Assembly: GCF_016907955.1 (NCBI RefSeq)
Contig: NZ_JAFBCX010000022.1
Location: 1-64,000 of the forward strand
Reading direction: 5' to 3'
DNA from: Lentzea nigeriaca
Lineage (GTDB): Bacteria > Actinomycetota > Actinomycetes > Mycobacteriales > Pseudonocardiaceae
Length of the DNA stretch: 64,000 bases
The translations under genes and the position numbers were made by a program. The notes beneath the pieces are model-generated. The model saw nothing but the letters and a program-made list of their open reading frames with translations. It searched no databases and was not told the origin of the DNA. Position 1 is the stretch's first letter. Every line of letters begins with the position of its first letter. This document shows, piece by piece, positions 34,276 to 42,116 of this stretch.

Positions 34276-35070
34276 TCACCTCCGCGTGCGCCGCGCCGGC
34301 GTACGGCCCGTGCCGCTCGTCGAGCGCGCGGCCCGACGCCCCGGGGTCTTCTTGCTGTCGTCGGATCCGGCGTCCTCGGAACCGGAGTCCTTGGTCCGGC
34401 GAGAGGTGGTGCGGCTTGCCGCTGAGCGGCGCGCCCGCTTGGCCGGCTGTTCGGGTTCGCCGCTGTCCTCGTCGGGCTCTTCGTCGGCCTCTTCGTCGGG
34501 CTCTTCGTCGGTGCTGCGGGACGCACTGCGGCTCGTGGCCGATCGGCGCGTGCGCCGGACCGGTCGCTCGGGCTCGTCGGCGGCGTCCTCGTCCGTGTCT
34601 TCGCCGGACTCTTCGTCGGCCTGGCGGGAACCACCGCGGCCCGTGCGTGACCGGCGTGCGCGGCTGACCGGCGCCTCGGGTTCCTCGGTGTCCTCGGTGT
34701 CCTCGTCAGGTTCCTGATCCGTGGCGTTGTCCTGCCGGACGTCGTCCTCTTCGTCCTCCTGTGGTTCGGCCTCCTTGTCGCGGGCCTTGCCGGGGTGCTT
34801 GATCCGATCGCTCAGCGAGTCGATCCGGTTGCTCGTCGCGGTCACCGCCGCGGCCTTGACGGCGCCGATCAACTCCCCGCGAATGGCGTCGGTCATCTTG
34901 GCCAGCTCCGGAGATGCGCTGAGACCGCGTTGCAACAACGCCCCCGGTGATCCGCCGAGCTTGCCCGCGGCTCCGGCCGCCGCGACCATCAGTGCCAGCC
35001 GCATCTTGTGCGAACGCCCGAGGAGATAGCCGATCCCTACCCCCAGAGCCATACGCGCTCCTGTTTTCAT
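34276..35070 (-). CDS. Gas-vesicle-cluster protein with alternating acidic and basic repeats (GvpY-like)
   Basis: 264 residues. The N-terminus (MALGVGIGYLLGRSHKMRLA, LMVAAAGAAGKLG) has hydrophobic segments and a helical region (AIRGELIGAVKAAAVTATSN). Beyond about residue 95 the sequence is low-complexity: acidic blocks (EDTEDTEEPE, DEEPDEEADEEPDEDSGEPE) alternate with arginine-rich blocks (RARRSRTGRGGSR, RTRRSATSRSASR). It is first in the vesicle operon and ends 6 bp before the SRPBCC gene, the position of gvpY in Streptomyces. Homology to GvpY is by position only. The alternating charge pattern suggests self-association. Confidence 0.6.
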   Translation of the reverse strand: MKTGARMALGVGIGYLLGRSHKMRLALMVAAAGAAGKLGGSPGALLQRGLSASPELAKMTDAIRGELIGAVKAAAVTATSNRIDSLSDRIKHPGKARDKEAEPQEDEEDDVRQDNATDQEPDEDTEDTEEPEAPVSRARRSRTGRGGSRQADEESGEDTDEDAADEPERPVRRTRRSATSRSASRSTDEEPDEEADEEPDEDSGEPEQPAKRARRSAASRTTSRRTKDSGSEDAGSDDSKKTPGRRAARSTSGTGRTPARRTRR

Positions 35071-35233
35071 AGTTCATTCCTTTGCGGTCAATGCCGTTGT
35101 GAGTCCGCGACGGACCCGGCGAACACCGGTGTGGTGCGAAGAAGTCGCTGCCCGGTGGTCGTCGTGCCGACCGGTTGGATGTCCTGATCCGTCCGCGGCT
35201 GGGGAACGCGCGCAGGCCCAGCTCGCGTGGTTG

Positions 35234-36052
35234 TTACGGCCGCGGTGCTTCCGGGGGTGACGTCCGAGGCCCGACCGGCGGCATGTCCTCGCGTCCCTCT
35301 GCTGCCGCGTGCCGTGGGCGTTCGCTGAATGCGACGTCCGCGTCACGCATGGCATCTTCGCGACCGCGTTGATACGCCTCGGTGTGCGCGCGGGCAGCCG
35401 GAATCTCCGCTTCCATGCGGTTGAGCCACCGATCCCACCGCTCCTGCATCGGCCGGAGCAGACCGCCTCCGACACCGATCACGATCACGCCACCGACAGT
35501 GGCGAGGATGGCGATCAGAACCGGCGTCGTCACCTGGGTCGCGACACCGATCTCGTTGAGCGCGGCGATGACACCAAGACCGATGATGATCGCCTGCACC
35601 ATCCTGGCCAGAACCCTGCCGTAGCTCAGTCCGCTGAGCGCACCGAGCATGAGTTCGGCGACGGCGTTGGCCACAGCCGTGACCACGACCACGATGATGA
35701 CCGCCACGATCGCCCTGGGCAGCCACGCCACGATGGCCGACAGGATGTTGCTGACCGGGTTCGGTCCGAACACGGAGAAGGCCAGCTGCAGCGCGATGAG
35801 CAACACCGCGTAGTAGACCAGTGTCGCGATGAGACCACTGGCGTCGTACCTGGACCGGGCGAGTGCGTTCTTGACGCCGCCGCGTTCCACGGCGCGGTCG
35901 AAGCCGACCCGCTCCAGCACCACGTTGACCAACTTGCGCAAGGCCTTCGCGATCAACCAACCGACCAACAGGATGATCAGGAAAATGACGATCTTCGGCG
36001 CCCACAATATGATGTTGTGGACAACATCGTTCCACGCGCCACGAATGTCCAT
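35234..36052 (-). CDS. MscS-like / conserved-TM-helix channel protein
   Basis: 272 residues from the ATG at 36052 (GGAAGG upstream). Membrane segments: IVIFLIILLVGWLIAKALRK, LIATLVYYAVLLIALQLAFS, AIVAVIIVVVVTAVANAVAE, MVQAIIIGLGVIAALNEIGV, VLIAILATVGGVIVIGVGGG. Repeated helix-GWLIAK and ALxxRxGFD-type motifs match the conserved-TM-helix/MscS-related family, which lacks the large cytoplasmic MscS vestibule. The tail is polar (PAARAHTEAYQRGREDAMRD). It is in line with the gas-vesicle operon and could be its first gene or a separate osmotic-stress gene. Confidence 0.75.
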   Translation of the reverse strand: MDIRGAWNDVVHNIILWAPKIVIFLIILLVGWLIAKALRKLVNVVLERVGFDRAVERGGVKNALARSRYDASGLIATLVYYAVLLIALQLAFSVFGPNPVSNILSAIVAWLPRAIVAVIIVVVVTAVANAVAELMLGALSGLSYGRVLARMVQAIIIGLGVIAALNEIGVATQVTTPVLIAILATVGGVIVIGVGGGLLRPMQERWDRWLNRMEAEIPAARAHTEAYQRGREDAMRDADVAFSERPRHAAAEGREDMPPVGPRTSPPEAPRP

Positions 36053-36365
36053 TCGACCCACTTCCTTCCGGCGCACGCACGTGCTCACCCGCCCACTGGC
36101 AGCGCGCCTCGGGCTCTTGGTTCGGCTACCCTCCCCCAGTCCACAAGAAACTGTCTCTTCACATCTATCCTCGTGCCGTCCTTTTCGGATCGAACGGCAC
36201 GGCAGATATAAGATCCACACTGGACTCACTGGGTGACGGATTTCGACTCGGCGGGTCGCAGACCGTGACACAATCATCGGCGCGACGCATTGCGAAGGTA
36301 CGGACACGGAGCGTCGCACCAGGGCACAGCGTCCCCTCGGGACTGGCATCCTCGCCGTTCGGCGC

Positions 36366-36503
36366 ATCCTCAGGCCTTGATCATTGGCCTGGCCATCGGC
36401 GTGCTCGGTCAAACTGATCGTTTCCCGGCACGCAGAAGATTCCGATCTGACTGACGCTCCTCGTCGGCATCGTCGCCGCGTTCGCCGGCACAGCGATCAT
36501 CTA
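36366..36503 (+). pseudogene. Broken second copy of the GlsB-type gene
   Basis: The sequence aligns with codons 5-50 of the gene at 25803. ALIIGLAIGVLG is followed by a +1 insertion near 36410, and the Trp of PIWL has become a TGA. The downstream LTLLVGIVAAFAGTAI reads in a third frame. Upstream bases also resemble those before the intact copy. It is a decayed duplicate. Confidence 0.8.
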
Positions 36504-36916
36504 TCCACGGGATTCACCAGAATTCCGCGGGAATTCATACTTCGACAGCTTTCTCATCACCACACCAATCCAACGCGAGGGTCGGCTGCGTCGACCGAAG
36601 TGCAGGTGCGGCGGTATTCACAAGCTGCGGAACCGTCGCCGGCCCGGTTCGGCCGGACGGGGATTCCGACCGGTATCTGGTGGCGGCGGGTGCGGGACGT
36701 CCACCGCGCCACCGACAGCGGCTGCATCGACTCCTGGCAGCTCGTTTTCTCAACCGCAGCTCCCCCGCTTCACCAGGGCGGACACCACGGGAGTGACAAG
36801 AACGACGGTGTGGACGCTGAAGGATATGAGATGAGCACCCCGAATCCGGGGGGCACACCGAGCAGCTCCAGTCGTTCAGGCGCAGACGGCTCGGGCCCTG
36901 AACAAGAACGGACACC
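36504..36916. other. Intergenic region before the xylanase
   Basis: About 410 bp. I see no supported gene and no CebR- or DasR-type palindrome, in contrast to the cellulase and chitinase. The xylanase promoter should be here. Confidence 0.4.
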
Positions 36917-39436
36917 ATGATGGCGATGAGCCACACCACCCGCGTCGGCGGGTTCTGGCGGAGTCGAGCGCCCATTGTCAGAGCCCTGGTCGCGGGGGCG
37001 GCCAGTGTCGTGGCGGTGGCCACGGCGGTGATGTTGATCCCGTCGGCGGACGCGGCGGCGACCACGCTCGGTGCCGCGGCGGCGCAGTCGGGCCGGTACT
37101 TCGGTACGGCGATCGCGGGCGGGCGACTCGGCGACTCGGCCTACACGACGATCGCCGGGCGTGAGTTCGGCATGGTCACGGCCGAGAACGAGATGAAGAT
37201 CGACGCGACCGAGCCGCAGCGGGGGCAGTTCACCTTCGGTGCCGGCGACCAGATCTACAACTGGGCCACGCAGCGAGGGATGAAGGTGCGTGGGCACACC
37301 CTGGCGTGGCATTCACAACAACCGGGGTGGATGCAGAGCCTGTCCGGCAGCACGTTGCGGCAGGCGATGATCGACCACATCAACGGGGTGATGGCCCACT
37401 ACAAGGGCAAGCTTGCCTATTGGGACGTGGTGAACGAAGCGTTCGACGAGAACGGCAACCGCCGGCAGTCGAACCTGCAGGGCACCGGCAACGACTGGAT
37501 CGAGGTGGCGTTCCGCACCGCCCGCACGGCGGATCCGTCGGTCAAGCTGTGCTACAACGACTACAACGTCGAGAACTGGTCTTACGCGAAGACCCAGGGC
37601 GTGTACAACATGATCCGGGACTTCAAGAACCGGGGCGTGCCGATCGACTGCGTCGGGCTGCAGACCCACTTCACCGGCGGCAGCTCGCTGCCGGGCGATT
37701 TCCAGACCACTCTGTCGAGTTTCGCCGCGCTCGGCGTGGATGTGGCCCTGACCGAGGCCGACGTGACCAATGCCTCCACCACGCAGTACGCCGGGCTGAC
37801 CAGGGCCTGCCTCAACGTGGCCCGCTGCGTCGGCATCAGCGTCTGGGGCGTGCGGGACAGCGATTCCTGGCGTGCCAACGAGAACCCGCTGCTGTTCGAC
37901 GGCGCCGGCAACAAGAAGCCCGCGTACACCGCGGTGCTCGACGCCCTCAACGCCGCCGCCCCGACCACCTCGTCAACCACCTCACCGACCACGAGCTCGT
38001 CGACGAGCACGCCGCCGCCCAACGGCGTCAACCAGATCGTCGGAGCTCAGTCGGGCCGGTGTGTCGACGTGCCCAACGCGTCGCGCACCAATGGCACCCG
38101 TGTACAGCTCTACGACTGCAACAATCAGGTCAACCAGCAGTGGACCTACACCGCCGGCAAGCAGCTGACCGTGTACGGCACCATGTGCCTGGACGCCGCC
38201 GGCTCCGGCAACGCCGCGGCGATCCAGATCTACACCTGCAACGGCCAGACCAACCAGCAGTGGAACGTCAACGCCAACGGCACCATCACCGGCGTGCAGT
38301 CCGGGCGCTGCCTTGACGTCTGGAGCACCGCGAACGGGGCGCAGGTCCAGCTGTACGACTGCAGCGGGCAGGTCAATCAGAAGTTCGGCCTCGCGCCCGC
38401 CAGCGGCCAGCCCTCACCAGTCCAGCCTTCGACTGCCCCGTCCTCACCTTCCCCGGTCTCGCCACCGCCGACGAGCGGAACGTTGCCATCGAGTTTCCAG
38501 TGGAGCTCCAGCAGCGCGTTGATCGCCGCGAAGCCAGACGCCACCCACAACATCACCGGGCTCAAGGATCCGTCGGTGGTGTACTACAACGGCAAGTACC
38601 ACGTGTTCGCCAGCGTCGCGAACGCCTCGGGCTACAACCTGGTCTACCTGAGCTTCACGGACTGGTCGCAGGCAGGCTCGGCGGCGCACCACTACCTGGA
38701 CCAGACCCCGATCGGCGCCGGCTACCGCGCCGCGCCCGAGGTGTTCTACTTCGCGCCGCAGCGGCTTTGGTACCTGGTGTACCAGACCGGTAACGCGTCG
38801 TTCTCGACCAATCCCGACATCGACAACCCCAACGGCTGGAGCGCGCCCAAGAACTTCTACCCGAGCATGCCGACGATCATCCAGCAGAACATCGGCAACG
38901 GTTACTGGGTCGACATGTGGGTCATCTGCGACACCACCGACTGCTACCTGTTCTCCTCCGACGACAACGGCCACCTCTACCGCTCCCAGACCAGCGTGGC
39001 CAACTTCCCCAACGGCATGACCAACACCGTCATCGCCTTGCAGGACAGCAACCGCAACAACCTGTTCGAGGCGTCCAACGTGTACAAGGTCGCCGGGCAG
39101 AACCAGTACCTGCTCCTCGTCGAGGCGATAGGTTCCCGCGGCCGGTACTTCCGCTCCTGGACATCGTCGTCGCTCAGCGGGAGCTGGACTCCTCTGGCCG
39201 CCAGCGAGAGCAACCCGTTCGCCGGCGCGAACAACGTCACCTTCAGCGGCTCCGCGTGGACCAACGACATCAGCCACGGCGAGATGATCCGCAGTGGCAC
39301 CGCCGACCAGACGCTCACCATCAGCCCGTGCCGGATGCAGTACCTGTACCAGGGCAAGGACCCCAGCGCGGGTGGTGACTACAACAGCTTGCCCTGGCGA
39401 CTCGGTCTGCTGACCCAGGCCAACTCGACCTGCTGA
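36917..39436 (+). CDS. Secreted bifunctional xylanase: GH10 - ricin B lectin (CBM13) - GH62 arabinofuranosidase
   Basis: 839 residues. Signal peptide to about 46 (ATAVMLIPSADA). GH10 domain about 48-345: WDVVNEAF gives the acid/base Glu174 and VALTEADV the nucleophile Glu280 (the usual TELD reads TEAD). A Thr/Ser linker (350-368) leads to a CBM13/ricin B trefoil (370-495) with CVDV, QLYDCNNQ and NQQW repeats. A second Pro/Ser linker leads to a GH62 alpha-L-arabinofuranosidase (about 525-839: TGLKDPSVVYYNGKYHVFAS, YRAAPEVFYFAPQRLWYLVY, MWVICDTTDCYLF, SGSAWTNDISHGEMIRS). GH62 removes arabinose side chains and GH10 cuts the xylan backbone, so one chain degrades arabinoxylan. No upstream operator is recognised. 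Confidence 0.93.
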   Translation: MMAMSHTTRVGGFWRSRAPIVRALVAGAASVVAVATAVMLIPSADAAATTLGAAAAQSGRYFGTAIAGGRLGDSAYTTIAGREFGMVTAENEMKIDATEPQRGQFTFGAGDQIYNWATQRGMKVRGHTLAWHSQQPGWMQSLSGSTLRQAMIDHINGVMAHYKGKLAYWDVVNEAFDENGNRRQSNLQGTGNDWIEVAFRTARTADPSVKLCYNDYNVENWSYAKTQGVYNMIRDFKNRGVPIDCVGLQTHFTGGSSLPGDFQTTLSSFAALGVDVALTEADVTNASTTQYAGLTRACLNVARCVGISVWGVRDSDSWRANENPLLFDGAGNKKPAYTAVLDALNAAAPTTSSTTSPTTSSSTSTPPPNGVNQIVGAQSGRCVDVPNASRTNGTRVQLYDCNNQVNQQWTYTAGKQLTVYGTMCLDAAGSGNAAAIQIYTCNGQTNQQWNVNANGTITGVQSGRCLDVWSTANGAQVQLYDCSGQVNQKFGLAPASGQPSPVQPSTAPSSPSPVSPPPTSGTLPSSFQWSSSSALIAAKPDATHNITGLKDPSVVYYNGKYHVFASVANASGYNLVYLSFTDWSQAGSAAHHYLDQTPIGAGYRAAPEVFYFAPQRLWYLVYQTGNASFSTNPDIDNPNGWSAPKNFYPSMPTIIQQNIGNGYWVDMWVICDTTDCYLFSSDDNGHLYRSQTSVANFPNGMTNTVIALQDSNRNNLFEASNVYKVAGQNQYLLLVEAIGSRGRYFRSWTSSSLSGSWTPLAASESNPFAGANNVTFSGSAWTNDISHGEMIRSGTADQTLTISPCRMQYLYQGKDPSAGGDYNSLPWRLGLLTQANSTC

Positions 39437-39442
39437 CCGGAT

Positions 39443-39481
39443 CCGGCGTGTCCGGTGCCCGGACGGCACCGGACACGCCGG
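39443..39481 (+). terminator. Terminator after the xylanase gene
   Basis: A 17-bp perfect GC-rich stem (39443-39459 with 39465-39481) and 5-base loop follow the stop at 39436 after 6 bases. There is no T-tract. Confidence 0.75.
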
Positions 39482-39503
39482 ACCTCAGACCAGGCAGAGC
39501 CAC

Positions 39504-39595
39504 GAGCCTGGGAGCGCGGAGTGAGAGCGGATTGGGAGCAACCCCGCGCTGAACATGCTCGAACGGTCCTCAATGGACCTGAACGGACCCGCGCC
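39504..39595 (+). repeat. Interspersed repeat R1, partial copy 3
   Basis: GAGCCTGGGAGCGCGGAGTG, GATTGGGAGCAACCCCGCGC and CGAACGGTCCTCAATGGACC match the second half of the repeats at 4305 and 8054. It follows the xylanase terminator directly. Confidence 0.65.
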
Positions 39596-39736
39596 GGTTG
39601 CCTCGGCGTCGCGATCAAGGTCACGACGTCTCCCGTGGCCCTGGGCCTGGCGCCAGTTTCTCTCGACCGCGCCGTGCGCTGTTCAGGGTCGTTGCGGAAC
39701 GTGGCGCGGAGAGGACGGGTGGGCCAGACTGCTTCG

Positions 39737-40501
39737 ATGGTTTCCGAATACGTTCAGAGCGATCTGTTCCGCGGTGCGCGTATCCATCTGTGCAATCTCG
39801 CGGGCCTTGAGATCCGCGATTGCGGAGTGGACGGTCTGAAGATCGTCGACTGCTACGGCACCGACGTCTACCTCGGTGGCTTCTTCGAGCGCCTCGTCGT
39901 CAACGACGTCGACGTGACCGCCTACGTCGAGGCTGAACTCGACCGGCGGCACCCCGCGCGGATGCTGGCGCGGGAGGCGGCCTCCCCGGAGGACTACCGG
40001 GGCGCTTGGGACGCCATCGAGACCCTGTGGGACGCGACGCTCGAACGGGCGAAGCTGTTGCCCGAGGCCAAATTGCACGAGCAGGTCGACGGCGAGTGGT
40101 CGCTGGTCGAGACACAACGGCATCTGCTGTTCGCCTGCGATGCCTGGCTCGGCAACGCCGTGCTCGAGGAGGAAGCGCCCTACCATCCGTTGGGCTTGCC
40201 CGCCGGGGGGACCCCGCCCGACGCCGCGGCGAGGCTCGGCCTCACCCTTGAAGCCGTCCCGACGCTCGACGAGGTGCTCGCGCCGCGGCTCGCCCGCATG
40301 GCCGCGATGCGGCGTGTCGTCGACGGGCTCACCGCTGCCGAACTCGACCGGGTCTGCGGTCGCAAGCCGGCGGACATGTATCCCGACCAGGAGTACGTCG
40401 TGCGCCGCTGTCTCAGGGTAGTGCTGAAGGAAGAAGCCGAGCACCACCGTTACGCGGTGCGCGACCTCGCAGTGCTCGAAGGCGCGTCCGAACTGCAATA
40501 G
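39737..40501 (+). CDS. DinB-like protein with short pentapeptide-type N-terminus
   Basis: 254 residues from the ATG at 39737. The N-terminus (LFRGARIHLCNLAGLEIRDC, GLKIVDCYGTDVYLGGFFER) shows a few pentapeptide-like steps. Residues about 85-250 are a DinB-type four-helix bundle: WDATLERAKLLPEAKLHEQV, EWSLVETQRHLLFACDAWLG, RVVDGLTAAELDRVCG, RRCLRVVLKEEAEHHRYAVR. Metal-binding His candidates (H112-type RHLLFA, HHRYA) are present. Family members act in thiol transfer (mycothiol S-transferase relatives), but the reaction here is unknown. Confidence 0.75.
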   Translation: MVSEYVQSDLFRGARIHLCNLAGLEIRDCGVDGLKIVDCYGTDVYLGGFFERLVVNDVDVTAYVEAELDRRHPARMLAREAASPEDYRGAWDAIETLWDATLERAKLLPEAKLHEQVDGEWSLVETQRHLLFACDAWLGNAVLEEEAPYHPLGLPAGGTPPDAAARLGLTLEAVPTLDEVLAPRLARMAAMRRVVDGLTAAELDRVCGRKPADMYPDQEYVVRRCLRVVLKEEAEHHRYAVRDLAVLEGASELQ

Positions 40502-40637
40502 TCGCCGAGCGATTCCCAGGCCACGCAACGAATTCGAGGCCATGGTCGCAGTGTCGGAACCACCGCAGCAGCACCACCGACGCCAGGAGGTTCGACCGGC
40601 TGTCTGACGGAGAGACGGCCCTGCCTCGCAAGGCGGG

Positions 40638-40961
40638 TCACTCGAAGATTTCCGCCAGGAGCTCGTCGGTGGCCGGGGCGTAGGTGATCAGCTGATCGGG
40701 CTCGGTCACCCCAGGTCGGCTCAGGTGGGCTCGTTCGCTGATCTCGGTTTCCGGGATCACGTAGATCGGGTCGGTGCCGCCCACGAGCGCGTCCGGGTAG
40801 TCCAGCGGGACCGCGTCGCCGGAGCCGGGGGTGCTGATGTTGGGGTCGCCTGCGATCGCCGGGTTGTCGAGCGTGGTTTCGACGACGTCGTAGTGGTAGT
40901 AGGCGGCCTGCAGCCACCGGTGTCGCTGGGCGGCCTCGAACTGGCGCACGGTGATGTTCAT
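40638..40961 (-). CDS. Unknown small protein, last gene of the toxin cassette
   Basis: 107 residues from the ATG at 40961. A helical N-terminus (RQFEAAQRHRWLQAAYYHYD) and an acidic second half (PLDYPDALVGGTDPIYVIPE, TDELLAEIFE). No signal peptide or known motif. It overlaps the preceding gene by 4 bases (ATGA) and lies downstream of the toxin and immunity genes, so a second immunity or accessory role is likely. Overall acidity fits an immunity protein; that is inference. Confidence 0.5.
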   Translation of the reverse strand: MNITVRQFEAAQRHRWLQAAYYHYDVVETTLDNPAIAGDPNISTPGSGDAVPLDYPDALVGGTDPIYVIPETEISERAHLSRPGVTEPDQLITYAPATDELLAEIFE

Positions 40962-41392
40962 AGACAGTTCCAGACGAACAGGAGGTTTCCGGCCGGCACG
41001 GTGGTGCGGCACAGGTCGGCCACCTGGCGCAGCCACGAGCTCAGCGCGGCGGAGTCGCGGTCGGCCAGTTCCGGGGTGTCCTGCCAGTCCGCGGCCAGCT
41101 GGTCGATGCTGCTGTCGTCGATCGACGGCAGGAGGCGCACGACTCGCTCGCTGAGGGTGGTGATCACCGGGGCCTCGTACAGGTTCGGGTTGTCCGAGGG
41201 CGACGTGCCGGCGGTGTCCAGGGCGGTCTCGAAGGGGACGCCGGAGAGCAGCACGTCCAGTGACGCGAGCGCTACCGGGTCCAGTCCCCTGGCTCGCACC
41301 GTGCGGTAGCCGAAGGTCGTCGGATCGGGGAAGCCCGCGGCGCGGTAGCCGGGCAGGGTCTCGGGTCCGGCGCTGAACACATCGGTGATCAT
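40958..41392 (-). CDS. Unknown protein in the toxin cassette
   Basis: 144 residues from the ATG at 41392. GPETLPGYRAAGFPDPTTFG, VALASLDVLLSGVPFETALD, DQLAADWQDTPELADRDSAA and a hydrophobic C-terminus (NLLFVWNCL). Mostly helical and acidic; no membrane helix. It lies between the pentapeptide-type protein and the small gene at 40638, overlapping the latter. I do not recognise it; candidate immunity or adaptor. Confidence 0.5.
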   Translation of the reverse strand: MITDVFSAGPETLPGYRAAGFPDPTTFGYRTVRARGLDPVALASLDVLLSGVPFETALDTAGTSPSDNPNLYEAPVITTLSERVVRLLPSIDDSSIDQLAADWQDTPELADRDSAALSSWLRQVADLCRTTVPAGNLLFVWNCL

Positions 41393-41444
41393 CGGGCTCC
41401 TGCGTGGCGCGGGGCGGACATGGGCGGAAGCGTACTCAGGTGGA

Positions 41445-42110
41445 TCATTCGGCGATGCCCAGGTCGCGCAGCTCGTGGAACGCGTCGAGGATCTCCTGGA
41501 AGCTCTTGGACCGCTTCGGTGCCGCCACCACGCTCGTCTCGTACGGGGCTTCCGCGGCGCGTTCGACGTAGATCTGCGCATAAACGGACAGTGAGTCGAT
41601 GTCCGCGGCCGCGGCGGCGGAACGGTGAACGAGTAACTGGGTTTCCGGATCGCGTTTCACCAGATGTCCTGGAACGTCCCAGATCTCGACGTCGCTGAAC
41701 TCGGCCTCGGTGATGTCCAGCGCCCAGTCGACGCCTTCGTACAGTTTCGCGGCCGCGGGGGCCAGCACCGCGCGTGAATCGTCCTCGATCGCCGGACGGA
41801 AGCGGACGGCGCCGACCTTGCCACGGAGAACGACGTGGGTGCAGACGCAGGCTTCGAATTCGATGAGCTTGGGGTGGCTCAGAGTGTCGACCGTGATGTC
41901 CTCGAACCGGACGCCGTACAGCTCGACGTTGCCCGCCTTGCACTTGCGCAGGGCGACGTTGCGGACCAGCAGCCCGTAGGCCGGGTCGTCGGCCGGCTGC
42001 ATGATCACTCCGCCGACGAACGAGCACCGCTCGAAGTCGAGGTCCGCAATCTCCGCCGACGACTCGATGATCTTGCGGTACTCGAATTCTTCCTTGACGT
42101 GGTTTCGCAT
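41445..42110 (-). CDS. Pentapeptide-like putative immunity protein
   Basis: 221 residues. A beta-helix-like region of short repeats (IADLDFERCSFVGGVIMQPA, LRKCKAGNVELYGVRFEDIT, LIEFEACVCTHVVLRGKVGA, WALDITEAEFSDVEIWDVPG) is followed by a helical C-terminus (KSFQEILDAFHELRDLGIAE). It starts 6 bp after the toxin stop, the usual place for a cognate immunity gene. Right-handed beta-helix proteins can bind nucleases or mimic DNA; immunity is inferred from context only. Confidence 0.6.
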   Translation of the reverse strand: MRNHVKEEFEYRKIIESSAEIADLDFERCSFVGGVIMQPADDPAYGLLVRNVALRKCKAGNVELYGVRFEDITVDTLSHPKLIEFEACVCTHVVLRGKVGAVRFRPAIEDDSRAVLAPAAAKLYEGVDWALDITEAEFSDVEIWDVPGHLVKRDPETQLLVHRSAAAAADIDSLSVYAQIYVERAAEAPYETSVVAAPKRSKSFQEILDAFHELRDLGIAE

Positions 42111-42116
42111 CGATTC

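Noticed and set aside
29667..35070. Search for gvpN or a vesicle-specific regulator
   Set aside because: No AAA+ GvpN-type protein is present in the operon; this is normal for streptomycete-type clusters, so not reported as a loss.
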